A DNA stretch of 64,000 nucleotides from Pseudoruegeria sp039972875 (lineage in GTDB: Bacteria; Pseudomonadota; Alphaproteobacteria; Rhodobacterales; Rhodobacteraceae), in NCBI GenBank assembly GCA_039972875.1, contig JBDWMA010000063.1:1-64000 (forward strand), in the 5' to 3' direction. Under the pieces are notes generated by a model. The model was not told where the DNA came from and did no database searches. It worked only from the letters and a program-made list of their open reading frames with translations. The position numbers were made by a program, and so were the translations under genes. This document shows, in pieces, positions 17,042 to 25,019 of the stretch; position 1 is the first letter of the stretch, and each line of letters starts with the position of its first letter.

Positions 17042-19396
17042 CTAGTGACCAAGAAGGTTCGGCACGATTGTAACAACCGAAGGGAACAACCAAAGCAGTC
17101 CCAAACCACACACTTGGATCAGAACGAATGGAATGACGCCCCGATAAATATGTCCAGTGGTGACTTCTTTCGGGGCAACGCCGCGCAAGTAAAACAACGC
17201 AAATCCAAATGGAGGCGTCAAGAACGATGTTTGCAGGTTCACTGCAATCATGATCGTGACCCATTTGGGATCCATCGTCCCACCATAAATCACCGGTCCG
17301 ACAATCGGGATCACGATGTAGATGATCTCTAGGAAGTCGAGCACAAAGCCAAGCACAAACAGTACCAACATCACGATCAAAAAGACCTTCAGCTCACTGT
17401 CAAAGCTCCTCAGGAACTCCTGAATGTAGTGCTCTCCTCCAAAGGAAATAACCACCAAGTTCAGCAATTGCGAGCCAATAAGAATAGTGAACACCATGCT
17501 CGTGACCTTGGCTGTTTCACGAACAACAGGGCTAAGCACACCTCGGCGATACAGAACCCAACAAGAATAGATCACACCAAACATCGCATAAAGATACGCC
17601 GCCTGCGCAACGATATAGGCGATCCAATCTTCAGCCGGGACTTCACTGCGCCCGATACGAAGATCAAAATTGATGCCAACAAGGATCATGATCACGATGG
17701 CGAACGCCGCCTGAATGACCGTTTTTCCACCGTTGCCTTCTTCTTGCAGTTTGCGGAATGCTGCGAGCATAATCGCCCCGCCCGCACCAAGCGCGGCCGC
17801 AGGTGTCGGATTGGTGATCCCGCCTAAGATAGAACCAAGCACCGCAACGATCAAAACCAATGGTGGGAACACCACACGCAACAGATCGTTTTTCCCCAAC
17901 AAGACCGCTGCGTATTTACAGGACCAGAGTGTCACCACCAAAGGCAAGGCAAGCAGCATAAACGCGGTCCCGGAACTCGTCAGTGGCCCAATCGCAACCA
18001 CATCAACCAGCAATCCAACAACGATAGCGCCCAAACCGATGAGCAACCGAGTTGGATCAGCACTTGGTGCGACACCACGCGCGGTGGTCAAAACCAAGGC
18101 CAACAGCAAAAACCCGACAGCGACACCCGTCCCGATTGGGGCAGCGGCTGCAACTTTGTCAGCCCGTGCAGTGGCAACTTCATCTTCGGTGAGCTGACGG
18201 CTGGCTTGCGCCCCGCCAGACTCTTCAATCGCCTGCTGTTGTGATACGGCAAGATCCCATTTTTCTTGACCATGCAGTTCGATCATGGATCCCATGCATT
18301 GTTCACTGACGTTGGTCCGGAGCACTGCAGCTTCGCTGGCGTCAGAATAGCTGTCTACAATCACGGACTGGCTTCCAACAACATTAAAGCTGTTCGCTAA
18401 GATCGTTCCGCCAATCAACAGCACAGGAACCAGCACAAACCAAGTCAGGCCATCGGATTTGGTGATAACCTCCCCTTGTTTGTCTTCGAACTGGATCGGA
18501 GGTGCCTTGTGAGGTTGGAACATCGCAAAACCAAATGCGTAGAGTGCATAGAGCATCGCCAACAGAATACCGGGTAGAATCGCAGCCTGAAACAGCGTCC
18601 CAACGGACACGACCGCAGCCTCGCCCAGATAGGTCAGTGCATCAGAACACCCGACTTCGAACGCCCGTTGTTCCTGCGCGGCAGAATAAAGGTCCCCTGC
18701 CAGAGTACCCAATAGAACGATCACAATGGACGGCGGGATGATTTGTCCCAACGTTCCAGAGGCCGCGATAACTCCAGTTGCCAGTTCGGGTGAATAATTG
18801 TTGCGCAACATTGTTGGCAGCGACAACAGCCCCATCGTGACCACGGTGGCGCCAACGATCCCAGTGGACGCAGCCAAAAAAGCCCCAACGACGACAACAG
18901 AGACCGCCAAACCACCTGGTAGGGGTCCAAACACCCGAGACATTGTGGTCAACAAATCGTTGGCAATTTTTGATCGTTCCAGCGTGATGCCCATCAAAAC
19001 AAACATCAAAACCGCAAGCAGGGTTTCAATCGACTGGCCAGCAAAGACCCGTTCGTTCATCCGGTTCACAATGAAAGAGATATTGCGATCAATCGCCGTT
19101 TCCCAACCTGAGGGGAATACAGATTCCCCGTATGTAGGCAATTCCGGGTATCGGAAAACCGATATCTTATCCGGATGAACGCCCGTGGCCGTTAAGGCAC
19201 GATAGGCATCAGAACCGGAATCGATCGCATGGTGAATGAGCAAACCCGCGCTATCAAGCGCAGCAATGATCGAGAAAGACATCACAGCAGCGCCCGCAAT
19301 GGCAAACGCCACTGGGAACCCTGTCAGGATGCCTCCAAAGAGGCAAAGGAAGACGATGATCAAACCGACTTCTACGCCATCAAGTCCAAAAAGCAT
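17042..19396 (-). CDS. TRAP transporter large permease (DctM family), extended
   Basis: 784 residues, against about 430 for a typical DctM. DctM motifs are present (GILTGFPVAFAIAG at the start, GATVVTMGLLSLPTMLRNNYSPELATGVIAASGTLGQIIPPSIVIVLLG, NLQTSFLTPPFGFALFYLRG near the end). Extra sequence occurs as a hydrophilic insert near residues 50-110 and as a large central insert of about 200 residues that includes additional membrane segments. It forms the sodium-coupled channel with the small permease upstream and takes substrate from the binding protein at 20426. Third gene of the operon. Confidence 0.9.
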   Translation of the reverse strand: MLFGLDGVEVGLIIVFLCLFGGILTGFPVAFAIAGAAVMSFSIIAALDSAGLLIHHAIDSGSDAYRALTATGVHPDKISVFRYPELPTYGESVFPSGWETAIDRNISFIVNRMNERVFAGQSIETLLAVLMFVLMGITLERSKIANDLLTTMSRVFGPLPGGLAVSVVVVGAFLAASTGIVGATVVTMGLLSLPTMLRNNYSPELATGVIAASGTLGQIIPPSIVIVLLGTLAGDLYSAAQEQRAFEVGCSDALTYLGEAAVVSVGTLFQAAILPGILLAMLYALYAFGFAMFQPHKAPPIQFEDKQGEVITKSDGLTWFVLVPVLLIGGTILANSFNVVGSQSVIVDSYSDASEAAVLRTNVSEQCMGSMIELHGQEKWDLAVSQQQAIEESGGAQASRQLTEDEVATARADKVAAAAPIGTGVAVGFLLLALVLTTARGVAPSADPTRLLIGLGAIVVGLLVDVVAIGPLTSSGTAFMLLALPLVVTLWSCKYAAVLLGKNDLLRVVFPPLVLIVAVLGSILGGITNPTPAAALGAGGAIMLAAFRKLQEEGNGGKTVIQAAFAIVIMILVGINFDLRIGRSEVPAEDWIAYIVAQAAYLYAMFGVIYSCWVLYRRGVLSPVVRETAKVTSMVFTILIGSQLLNLVVISFGGEHYIQEFLRSFDSELKVFLIVMLVLFVLGFVLDFLEIIYIVIPIVGPVIYGGTMDPKWVTIMIAVNLQTSFLTPPFGFALFYLRGVAPKEVTTGHIYRGVIPFVLIQVCGLGLLWLFPSVVTIVPNLLGH

Positions 19397-19414
19397 GAGA
19401 ATCTGTTCCTATCG

Positions 19415-20320
19415 TCAGTGGATGTCTGCAACGAGCTCGGCATCTGGATCGCCAAGATCATCTTTATCCAGATATTTGCCTTCGCTTTCGGGGCCTTCTT
19501 TCCACTCAAGGTAAGAGCGATAGAAAAAGGCAACGGCCTGTAAGAAGACCAGTCCAGCAAATGCAACCAGCAAGATTTTAAAGAGGAAATAGGCGTTAAA
19601 TCCATTGGGCGAAAAGCCGATGGTTTCTACGTTCCATTTCACAATACGAGATTTCTTTAGCATCAGTTCAATTTTATCCGATGCTGATACTTTTGGTGTG
19701 ATTAGGTGGCGCCACATGAAATACCATCCGTACATCCAAACGAGGATGGCAAAGGGCATCATGAAAAACAGCGACCCAAACATGTCAATCGCACGTTTTG
19801 TACGGAAGGACACCGCAGAATAGACAAGGTCGACACGGACGTGAGACCCCTGCACAAATGCGTATGTACAGCACAAAGCAACGATCAACGCATTGTAGAA
19901 TTTAAGCCCCTCGGCCCACCAACTCAGGTCAAAGGCGAATTGGATACCAAACCCAAACCCCAGCTCTGATTGCGCAAAAATACGTTGTACAAATACAATG
20001 ATGAATTGTTGCAGCACCATGATCAGACCAGCCCAAACAGCCACACGCCCGATCGAATTGGCAACCCCCTCAAACACGCGAACCGTGCCCCACATGACGT
20101 TGTTCTTCCAAAGTCCGACAGCCGTCAAAACCAAGAAAGCGGTAAACACAACAAAGAAAAACTCTACCGATCCACCGTAATAGATAAACCTGATCAAAGA
20201 TTCCTTATTGGACCAATCAAGCCACATGCCCGGATGCGTCACCGCATATCCGAAGTGATAAAAAGCCATTAATATGTTCTGAAAGAACCAGAGAATGCCG
20301 TCCAGCATATCTCCCCCCAT
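19415..20320 (-). CDS. TRAP transporter small permease (DctQ family), extended
   Basis: Up to 301 residues with hydrophobic segments matching DctQ (LIVALCCTYAFVQGSHVRVDLVY is the family's central motif). It is longer than the usual ~170 residues, with extra N-terminal and internal segments, matching the oversized DctM next to it. The start could be ATG 20320 or ATG 20308; the AGGGGGAG-like sequence lies between them and is very close to the latter. Membrane partner of the large permease. Confidence 0.85.
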   Translation of the reverse strand: MGGDMLDGILWFFQNILMAFYHFGYAVTHPGMWLDWSNKESLIRFIYYGGSVEFFFVVFTAFLVLTAVGLWKNNVMWGTVRVFEGVANSIGRVAVWAGLIMVLQQFIIVFVQRIFAQSELGFGFGIQFAFDLSWWAEGLKFYNALIVALCCTYAFVQGSHVRVDLVYSAVSFRTKRAIDMFGSLFFMMPFAILVWMYGWYFMWRHLITPKVSASDKIELMLKKSRIVKWNVETIGFSPNGFNAYFLFKILLVAFAGLVFLQAVAFFYRSYLEWKEGPESEGKYLDKDDLGDPDAELVADIH

Positions 20321-20381
20321 GTCCCGATGTATTCCGTTACGCCATCATTAGTGAAAGACGTCGGAAGACCTGTTGTTGGTC

Positions 20382-20400
20382 CTCCGGTACAAACCCGGAG
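20382..20400 (-). terminator. Hairpin between binding-protein and small-permease genes
   Basis: Arms CTCCGG and CCGGAG with a seven-base loop lie 26 bases after the binding-protein stop and before the permease start. In TRAP operons such hairpins commonly reduce read-through so that the binding protein is made in excess. There is no strong T-run. Confidence 0.45.
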
Positions 20401-20425
20401 AACCATATTTTTAAGAGAAGCAGAT

Positions 20426-21508
20426 TTAGCCCAGAACGCGATCGCGTTGTGCGACGTATTCTGTGGAGGATTTTGCAATCCAACCCGAAGACGCTTTCAT
20501 AGAATCTGTGTAAGCTTCGTAAGTTGCTTTAAAGATATCGTCGCCCATGAACTCTTCGTACACTTTTGCAGAAGCCGCGCCGAATGCATCCCAAACTGAA
20601 TCTGGGAATTCGAGAACTTTCACGCCAGAAGACGCCAGACGCTGAAGAGCAGCACCGTTGTTCATCTGATACTGACTCAGGTTCCATACGTTTGCATGGC
20701 CTGCACCAATTTCGATGGCTTTTTGCTGCTGTGGTGTCAGGTCATTGAACACTTCTAGGTTTGTCGCAAGAGACAGACCAGCAGACGGCTCATGGAAACC
20801 AGCGGTGTAATAGAATTTCGTGATCTCTTGGAAACCAACTTTTTCATCGGACCATGGGCCAACCCATTCAGTCCCGTCGATGGCACCGGCTGCGAGCGCT
20901 TGATAGATCTCACCGCCTGGCAAGTTCTGGATAGACGCACCCATGTGACCCAAGGCTTTGCCGCCCAGACCTGGCATACGGAATTTCAAGCCTTGGAAAT
21001 CTTCAGGGCCGCTGATTTCCTTGCGGAACCATCCACCAGCCTGAGACCCAGTGTTCCCAGCAAGGAAGGATTTTAGACCAAAGATTTCGCCCAACTCGTG
21101 GTGCATTTCCATGCCGCCACCGTGGTAATACCAGTTGTTTTGCTCAACCGCAGTCATACCGAACGGTACACCTGTATAAAACGCCCAAGCAGGATGTTGG
21201 TTTACGAAATAGTAATCTGCGCCGTGATACATGTCGGCTTGGCCAGCTGTCACAGCGTCAAAAACTTCAAACGCGCCGACAAGCTCGCCTGCGTGTTTCA
21301 CTTCGATTTCCAGCGTGTCGCCAGAGATCGCATTGATATTTTCAGCGGATTTGTCCGCAGCATCTGCCAGTCCAGCAAATCCACGTGGCCATGTGGTGAC
21401 CATAGTTAGTTTGCGTTTGCCTTGCGCATAGGCCGGCGCTGCCAGAGTTGTGGCTGCAGCGGCTGTACCACCAAGAGCGGATGTTCTCAAAAATGAGCGA
21501 CGATCCAT
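20426..21508 (-). CDS. TRAP transporter substrate-binding protein (TakP-like)
   Basis: About 360 residues. A twin-arginine-type signal peptide (MDRRSFLRTSALGGTAAAA, cleaved near AYAQG) precedes a DctP/TakP fold. The pattern GNTGSQAGGWFRKEI...KFRMPGLGGKALG...EWVGPWSDEKVGF matches the 2-oxoacid-binding TakP family, in which the arginine and glutamate/tryptophan of these blocks contact the ligand carboxylate. The likely substrate is therefore a 2-oxo or hydroxy monocarboxylate (inference). ATG 21508 has AGGAGG at the right spacing. It is divergent from a histidine kinase/response regulator pair. Confidence 0.88.
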   Translation of the reverse strand: MDRRSFLRTSALGGTAAAATTLAAPAYAQGKRKLTMVTTWPRGFAGLADAADKSAENINAISGDTLEIEVKHAGELVGAFEVFDAVTAGQADMYHGADYYFVNQHPAWAFYTGVPFGMTAVEQNNWYYHGGGMEMHHELGEIFGLKSFLAGNTGSQAGGWFRKEISGPEDFQGLKFRMPGLGGKALGHMGASIQNLPGGEIYQALAAGAIDGTEWVGPWSDEKVGFQEITKFYYTAGFHEPSAGLSLATNLEVFNDLTPQQQKAIEIGAGHANVWNLSQYQMNNGAALQRLASSGVKVLEFPDSVWDAFGAASAKVYEEFMGDDIFKATYEAYTDSMKASSGWIAKSSTEYVAQRDRVLG

Positions 21509-21747
21509 AGATATTCCTCCCAAAAAATAGTGTCGCCCCTCGTTAAACGGGGACGGATCGTTTCCAGTGTAGCGACCTTAACGAGTGCGCCTCCATCAGA
21601 AAATACCTACAACTACGCAGAAGATCTATTTTTTAATCAACCGCATAAAAACAAACGAATAAATTGAGCAAATGACTGGAATTGACGGGCTTTGTCTCAA
21701 AGACCATGCTTATACAGCACAAATCGGTCCATAAAGAAGAATCACGG

Positions 21748-23175
21748 ATGGCAGCCCAAAAACCACTTCTCAGACAACGTTTTCGGCTCAATTATGGTCA
21801 AAAGCTTGCCCTTCTGGCGACCCTCCCCCTTATTCTGGCGGCGGCGGCAATCGCATTGGTTGTGGTAAACCAATCCCGCGATCTGGCCGACCGTGAAATC
21901 GCCGCTCTCGAAGTACAAATGATAAATGCCAAAAAGGCTGAACTCGAAAACTACATTTCCATCGCCCGTACAGCATTTGTGAATATTTATGGCCGCGCCC
22001 TTCCCGATGACGAGGAAGCAAAGCTTGCTGTTACGCAAATCTTGTCTTCCATGGTCTATGGCCAAGATGGCTATTTCTTTGTTTTTGATTATGAAGGCAC
22101 CAATCTTGTCGCCCCTCGGCAAACCTATCTGATCGGAAAAAACTGGACGGGAATGAAAGATTTAAACGGCATTCCTATCACCGACGAACTCGTCAATATC
22201 GCGCGATCCGGAGCGGGGTATCATACTTTTGATTGGCCAAAACCATCGACACAAGAAACAGCACGAATGGTGGTGTATGTGGTTGGGCTTCAGGATTGGA
22301 AATGGGCGGTCGGCACCGGCATTTTCATTGATGATGTTCTGCAAACGACCGCCCTAGCACGGGCCGATGTCGAAGAACGTATCCAGCGGACTTTTATCTA
22401 TATCATCGCCATCACATTGAGCGCATTATTCCTAGTGTTCGTGTCCGGCCTCATCATTAATATCCGGGAGCGCCGTCTGGCGGATGCCAAACTAAAAGAA
22501 CTCACCCAGCGCATTTTTGACACCCAAGAAGAAGAACGCGGCCGCGTGGCACGGGAACTGCATGACTCCATCAGTCAGATCCTTGTTGGTGTGCGCTACG
22601 CTTTGGAACTCGCCCGTCGGCACTTAAACAACGGCGATCCTCGTGCCGCAGAAAACTTGGATAAGGGTATCTCTCATTTGAATGGCGCTATCCAAGAGGT
22701 CCGCCGCATCAGCCGGGATCTCCGTCCTGGTGTCCTCGACGATCTGGGGCTTGGCCCCGCGATCAAATCCTTGCTAGAAGAATTCAGTGCACGTACTGGG
22801 ATTACAGCCGATCTGGAAACCGCCGTTTTTCGGAACCGTCTGGACCAAGACGCAAAAATCGCACTCTACCGAATTGCACAAGAAGCCCTGACAAATATTG
22901 AACGCCACGCTGAGGCAAGCCACGTTACCTTTAGGCTGTCAGGACACTCCGAAGGCGCAAGCATGCGGATCACTGATAATGGGATTGGGTTTTCGAACGG
23001 CACGAACCCAAAGGGATCCGCAGACGGATTGGGATTGCGTAACATGCAGGAACGCATAGAACAGTTGGATGGGGGCTTGCGTATTCTGTCAACGCGCAAT
23101 GGAACGGTCATTGAAGCACAGGTGCCCCTAACCCACCTGTTGCCTCCAGAACAGAAAAACAAGGATATCGCATGA
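21748..23175 (+). CDS. Cache-domain sensor histidine kinase (HisKA_3 type)
   Basis: About 476 residues. TM1 is near residues 17-40 and a periplasmic single Cache domain (FVFDYEGTNLVAPRQTYLIGKNW; WKWAVGTGIFIDD) follows. TM2 is near residues 207-231. The kinase core is of the HisKA_3/NarL-partner type: ARELHDSISQILVGVRYALE carries the phospho-accepting histidine, and the ATPase has NGIGFSNG and GLGLRNMQERI. Frames also open at TTG 21682 and ATG 21706; ATG 21748 has the best ribosome-binding site. It overlaps the response regulator by four bases and faces the TRAP operon, so it probably senses the TRAP substrate. Confidence 0.88.
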   Translation: MAAQKPLLRQRFRLNYGQKLALLATLPLILAAAAIALVVVNQSRDLADREIAALEVQMINAKKAELENYISIARTAFVNIYGRALPDDEEAKLAVTQILSSMVYGQDGYFFVFDYEGTNLVAPRQTYLIGKNWTGMKDLNGIPITDELVNIARSGAGYHTFDWPKPSTQETARMVVYVVGLQDWKWAVGTGIFIDDVLQTTALARADVEERIQRTFIYIIAITLSALFLVFVSGLIINIRERRLADAKLKELTQRIFDTQEEERGRVARELHDSISQILVGVRYALELARRHLNNGDPRAAENLDKGISHLNGAIQEVRRISRDLRPGVLDDLGLGPAIKSLLEEFSARTGITADLETAVFRNRLDQDAKIALYRIAQEALTNIERHAEASHVTFRLSGHSEGASMRITDNGIGFSNGTNPKGSADGLGLRNMQERIEQLDGGLRILSTRNGTVIEAQVPLTHLLPPEQKNKDIA

Positions 23176-23813
23176 GCCAGGTTCGTGTCGTCATCGTCGA
23201 TGATCACCCAATGGTCACAGAAGGCATTCAGGCCATTTTGGAAACCTACGATGACATTGATGTCGTCGGCACACTCCAGAACGGGCAAGACGCTATTGAT
23301 CAAGTGCAGGAATTGTCCCCCGATGTGATGCTTCTTGACCTCAACATGCCCTGCGTCAACGGTTTAGCTGCCACTGAAATCATCCTAGAGAAGCGCCCTC
23401 AGACCCGCATTCTGATCCTCTCCATGCATGACAGTGCCGAATACATCTCAACCGCGCTGTCCCACGGGGCACTCGGTTACATCCTAAAAGATGTTCCAAC
23501 AGAAGAAATAAAAACTGCTATCGACACGGTGATGCTAGGTCAGCAATACCTCTGCACAGGTGCGTACGCCGCCCTCACACCCAAAACCACAGATGGCCGC
23601 GAACCCCTCACCAGTCGTGAGCAAACGATCCTGCTAGAATTAGCACAGGGGAAATCAAACAAAGACGTCGCAATCGTTCTAGATATTTCGGTCCGCACCG
23701 TTGAGACCCACCGAAAGAATATCAAACGCAAACTCGGCATCAGTTCCACCGCAGGCTTGACCCGTTATGCGTTAAAACATGGGGTATTGCAGGGCACTGG
23801 CCAAAGCTTTTAG
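23172..23813 (+). CDS. LuxR/NarL-family response regulator
   Basis: 213 residues. The receiver domain has the acidic pocket VDD near residue 9 and the phospho-acceptor D56 in LLDLNMP. The C-terminal LuxR helix-turn-helix is LTSREQTILLELAQGKSNKDVAIVLDISVRTVETHRKNIKRKL. The start overlaps the kinase stop (ATGA), a standard two-component pair. The divergent TRAP operon is the natural candidate target. Inverted repeats lie in the shared promoter region. Confidence 0.92.
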   Translation: MSQVRVVIVDDHPMVTEGIQAILETYDDIDVVGTLQNGQDAIDQVQELSPDVMLLDLNMPCVNGLAATEIILEKRPQTRILILSMHDSAEYISTALSHGALGYILKDVPTEEIKTAIDTVMLGQQYLCTGAYAALTPKTTDGREPLTSREQTILLELAQGKSNKDVAIVLDISVRTVETHRKNIKRKLGISSTAGLTRYALKHGVLQGTGQSF

Positions 23814-24181
23814 CGCGATTTAGACGATAAGCTCCAATCAGCAGGGTCGACATCCAGAAATGCCTCAATTGCAGCGGTGGCCATCACATGCGGGGCCCCA
23901 TGTGGCGACGAAACATTCAGCCCACCCTGCACCGCCGTGACATGTGCCACGCCGCGCGGCAATTCTGCCGTTACCCGATCAATATCAACCGCCTCAGGCT
24001 GTTGAACACCGATTGTCACCTGAACGCGCATGTCTTTGTGGTCATACCCAAGATTTGAAAACAATGTCAGGGAAGAATGATGCAGTGCATCTTGTACCGC
24101 TCGACAAGCTGCTTTGGTATAGTCGGCACCATACAAATCGTTGCCCATTCCCAATTCCAGAATAATCCGTTGATCAGCCAT
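23810..24181 (-). CDS. Lin0512 family protein (second of a tandem pair)
   Basis: About 123 residues: ILELGMGNDLYGADYTKAACRAVQDALHHSSL at the N-terminus and VTAVQGGLNVSSPHGAPHVMATAAIEAFLDV at the C-terminus. It matches the Lin0512 family of small cyclising-fold proteins of unknown function. The start is ATG 24181, behind GGAGAAGG. It overlaps the upstream homologue by eight bases, so the two are co-translated. Its 3' end overlaps that of the response regulator gene by four bases. Confidence 0.8.
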   Translation of the reverse strand: MADQRIILELGMGNDLYGADYTKAACRAVQDALHHSSLTLFSNLGYDHKDMRVQVTIGVQQPEAVDIDRVTAELPRGVAHVTAVQGGLNVSSPHGAPHVMATAAIEAFLDVDPADWSLSSKSR

Positions 24182-24527
24182 GGGCCTTCTCCATATCAAA
24201 AGACACACGCAGAGCCGCATTCGCAATCACGGTCACCCCTGAACCATCAGGTTTCGGGACATCAAGCCCGCCATGGGTCACATGAAACCGAGCCGTCCCA
24301 TAAGGAAAGATTCCTCTCAGCGCTTCGGTGTTCACCATGTCTGGACGCGCGACACCAAGATCAACATCGATGATCATGTCCGTTTTCTCAAATCCAAAAA
24401 GCTCCGCCGCTGAAATCGAATTATGCCAAAGCGCATCTCGAATAGCCCGTTCAGCTGCGCCTGTGTAGTCTGCGCGCCGGAGAGAGCTTCCCATTCCGAA
24501 CTCAACAAGTATCTGGGTCTCAGCCAT
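24174..24527 (-). CDS. Lin0512 family protein (first of a tandem pair)
   Basis: About 117 residues with the same layout as its neighbour: LVEFGMGSSLRRADYTGAAERAIRDALWHNSI and HVTHGGLDVPKPDGSGVTVIANAALRVSFDM. Start ATG 24527 with GGAGGGG. The two proteins are diverged paralogues and may form a heteromer, but function is unknown for the family. Confidence 0.8.
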   Translation of the reverse strand: MAETQILVEFGMGSSLRRADYTGAAERAIRDALWHNSISAAELFGFEKTDMIIDVDLGVARPDMVNTEALRGIFPYGTARFHVTHGGLDVPKPDGSGVTVIANAALRVSFDMEKAHG

Positions 24528-24733
24528 TCGCCCCTCCTTCATTTTTGAAAATCACCAGCTGAAGCACAATTCTTACGAATTCCCGTCCCCAGTTCTGGCA
24601 ATGTCGCGCAAAGTCATCGCGCCATTAGCAATAGCAGTAGGATGGAAACATCCCCATGACCAGTCGCGACAGGCCAATCGACGATTCGAAGATGCCCCTG
24701 AAACACCCAAAACCCCAAGGCTTCACCCTATAT

Positions 24734-24754
24734 TTTTGGTAAAATTTGCCAAAA
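24734..24754. promoter_or_regulatory. Near-palindrome upstream of the ilvBN promoter
   Basis: Arms TTTTGGTAAA and TTTGCCAAAA flank one central A, with a single mismatch. It ends about 67 bases before the -35 box. It is a candidate site for an Lrp-like or other regulator. Binding is not established. Confidence 0.4.
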
Positions 24755-24821
24755 GCACAAATTTGCGCAATTACCGAAAAGAATATCAATCAAAAACCTC
24801 ACTTTCTTTCCAGTTTTGCCA

Positions 24822-24849
24822 TTGACGCCCCCCCGTTGCACTTTTAATG
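24822..24849 (+). promoter_or_regulatory. Likely ilvBN promoter
   Basis: A TTGACG -35 box at 24822 is followed, at 15-16 bases spacing, by TTTAAT/TTAATG as -10. Transcription would start near 24856, just before the leader peptide's ribosome-binding site, so the position fits an attenuated leader. Confidence 0.5.
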
Positions 24850-24877
24850 TCCCCGCATCGAATAAGGAGCCTTCGAA

Positions 24878-24925
24878 ATGGACGACCTCGTCGTACTTGT
24901 TAGGAAAAAGCGCATGGGCCGGTAA
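24878..24925 (+). CDS. ilvBN leader peptide
   Basis: A 15-residue peptide, MDDLVVLVRKKRMGR, starts at ATG 24878. AAGGAG at 24864-24869 gives ideal spacing. Five consecutive codons (4-8) encode Leu-Val-Val-Leu-Val, two of the amino acids whose pathway the downstream genes serve. Ribosome stalling on these codons when Leu- or Val-tRNA is scarce would steer folding of the RNA downstream. It is too short for general gene finders. Confidence 0.85.
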   Translation: MDDLVVLVRKKRMGR

Positions 24926-24978
24926 CTCGGACACCCAAAGGATCCCATGCGCCCTCGAAAATCTTCGGGGGCTTTTTT
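24910..24978 (+). promoter_or_regulatory. Transcription attenuator of ilvBN
   Basis: GCGCATGGG (24910-24918, inside the leader frame) can pair perfectly with CCCATGCGC (24944-24952). The second arm overlaps the first two bases of a terminator stem, GCCCTCGAA (24951-24959) with TTCGGGGGC (24964-24972), followed by TTTTTT. The two pairings compete. A ribosome that reaches the leader stop covers the first arm and allows termination. One stalled at the Leu/Val codons leaves the antiterminator free. Confidence 0.8.
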
Positions 24979-25019
24979 ATGTGTAATTGCAAGATTGAGT
25001 AAAAGGACGGAGCACTCAA

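Larger units (their letters stand above)
24528..24877. other. Upstream region of ilvBN
   Basis: This 350-base gap contains no gene. It holds the ilvBN promoter and a 21-base near-palindrome, described separately. The first 200 bases show nothing I can name. Confidence 0.6.
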
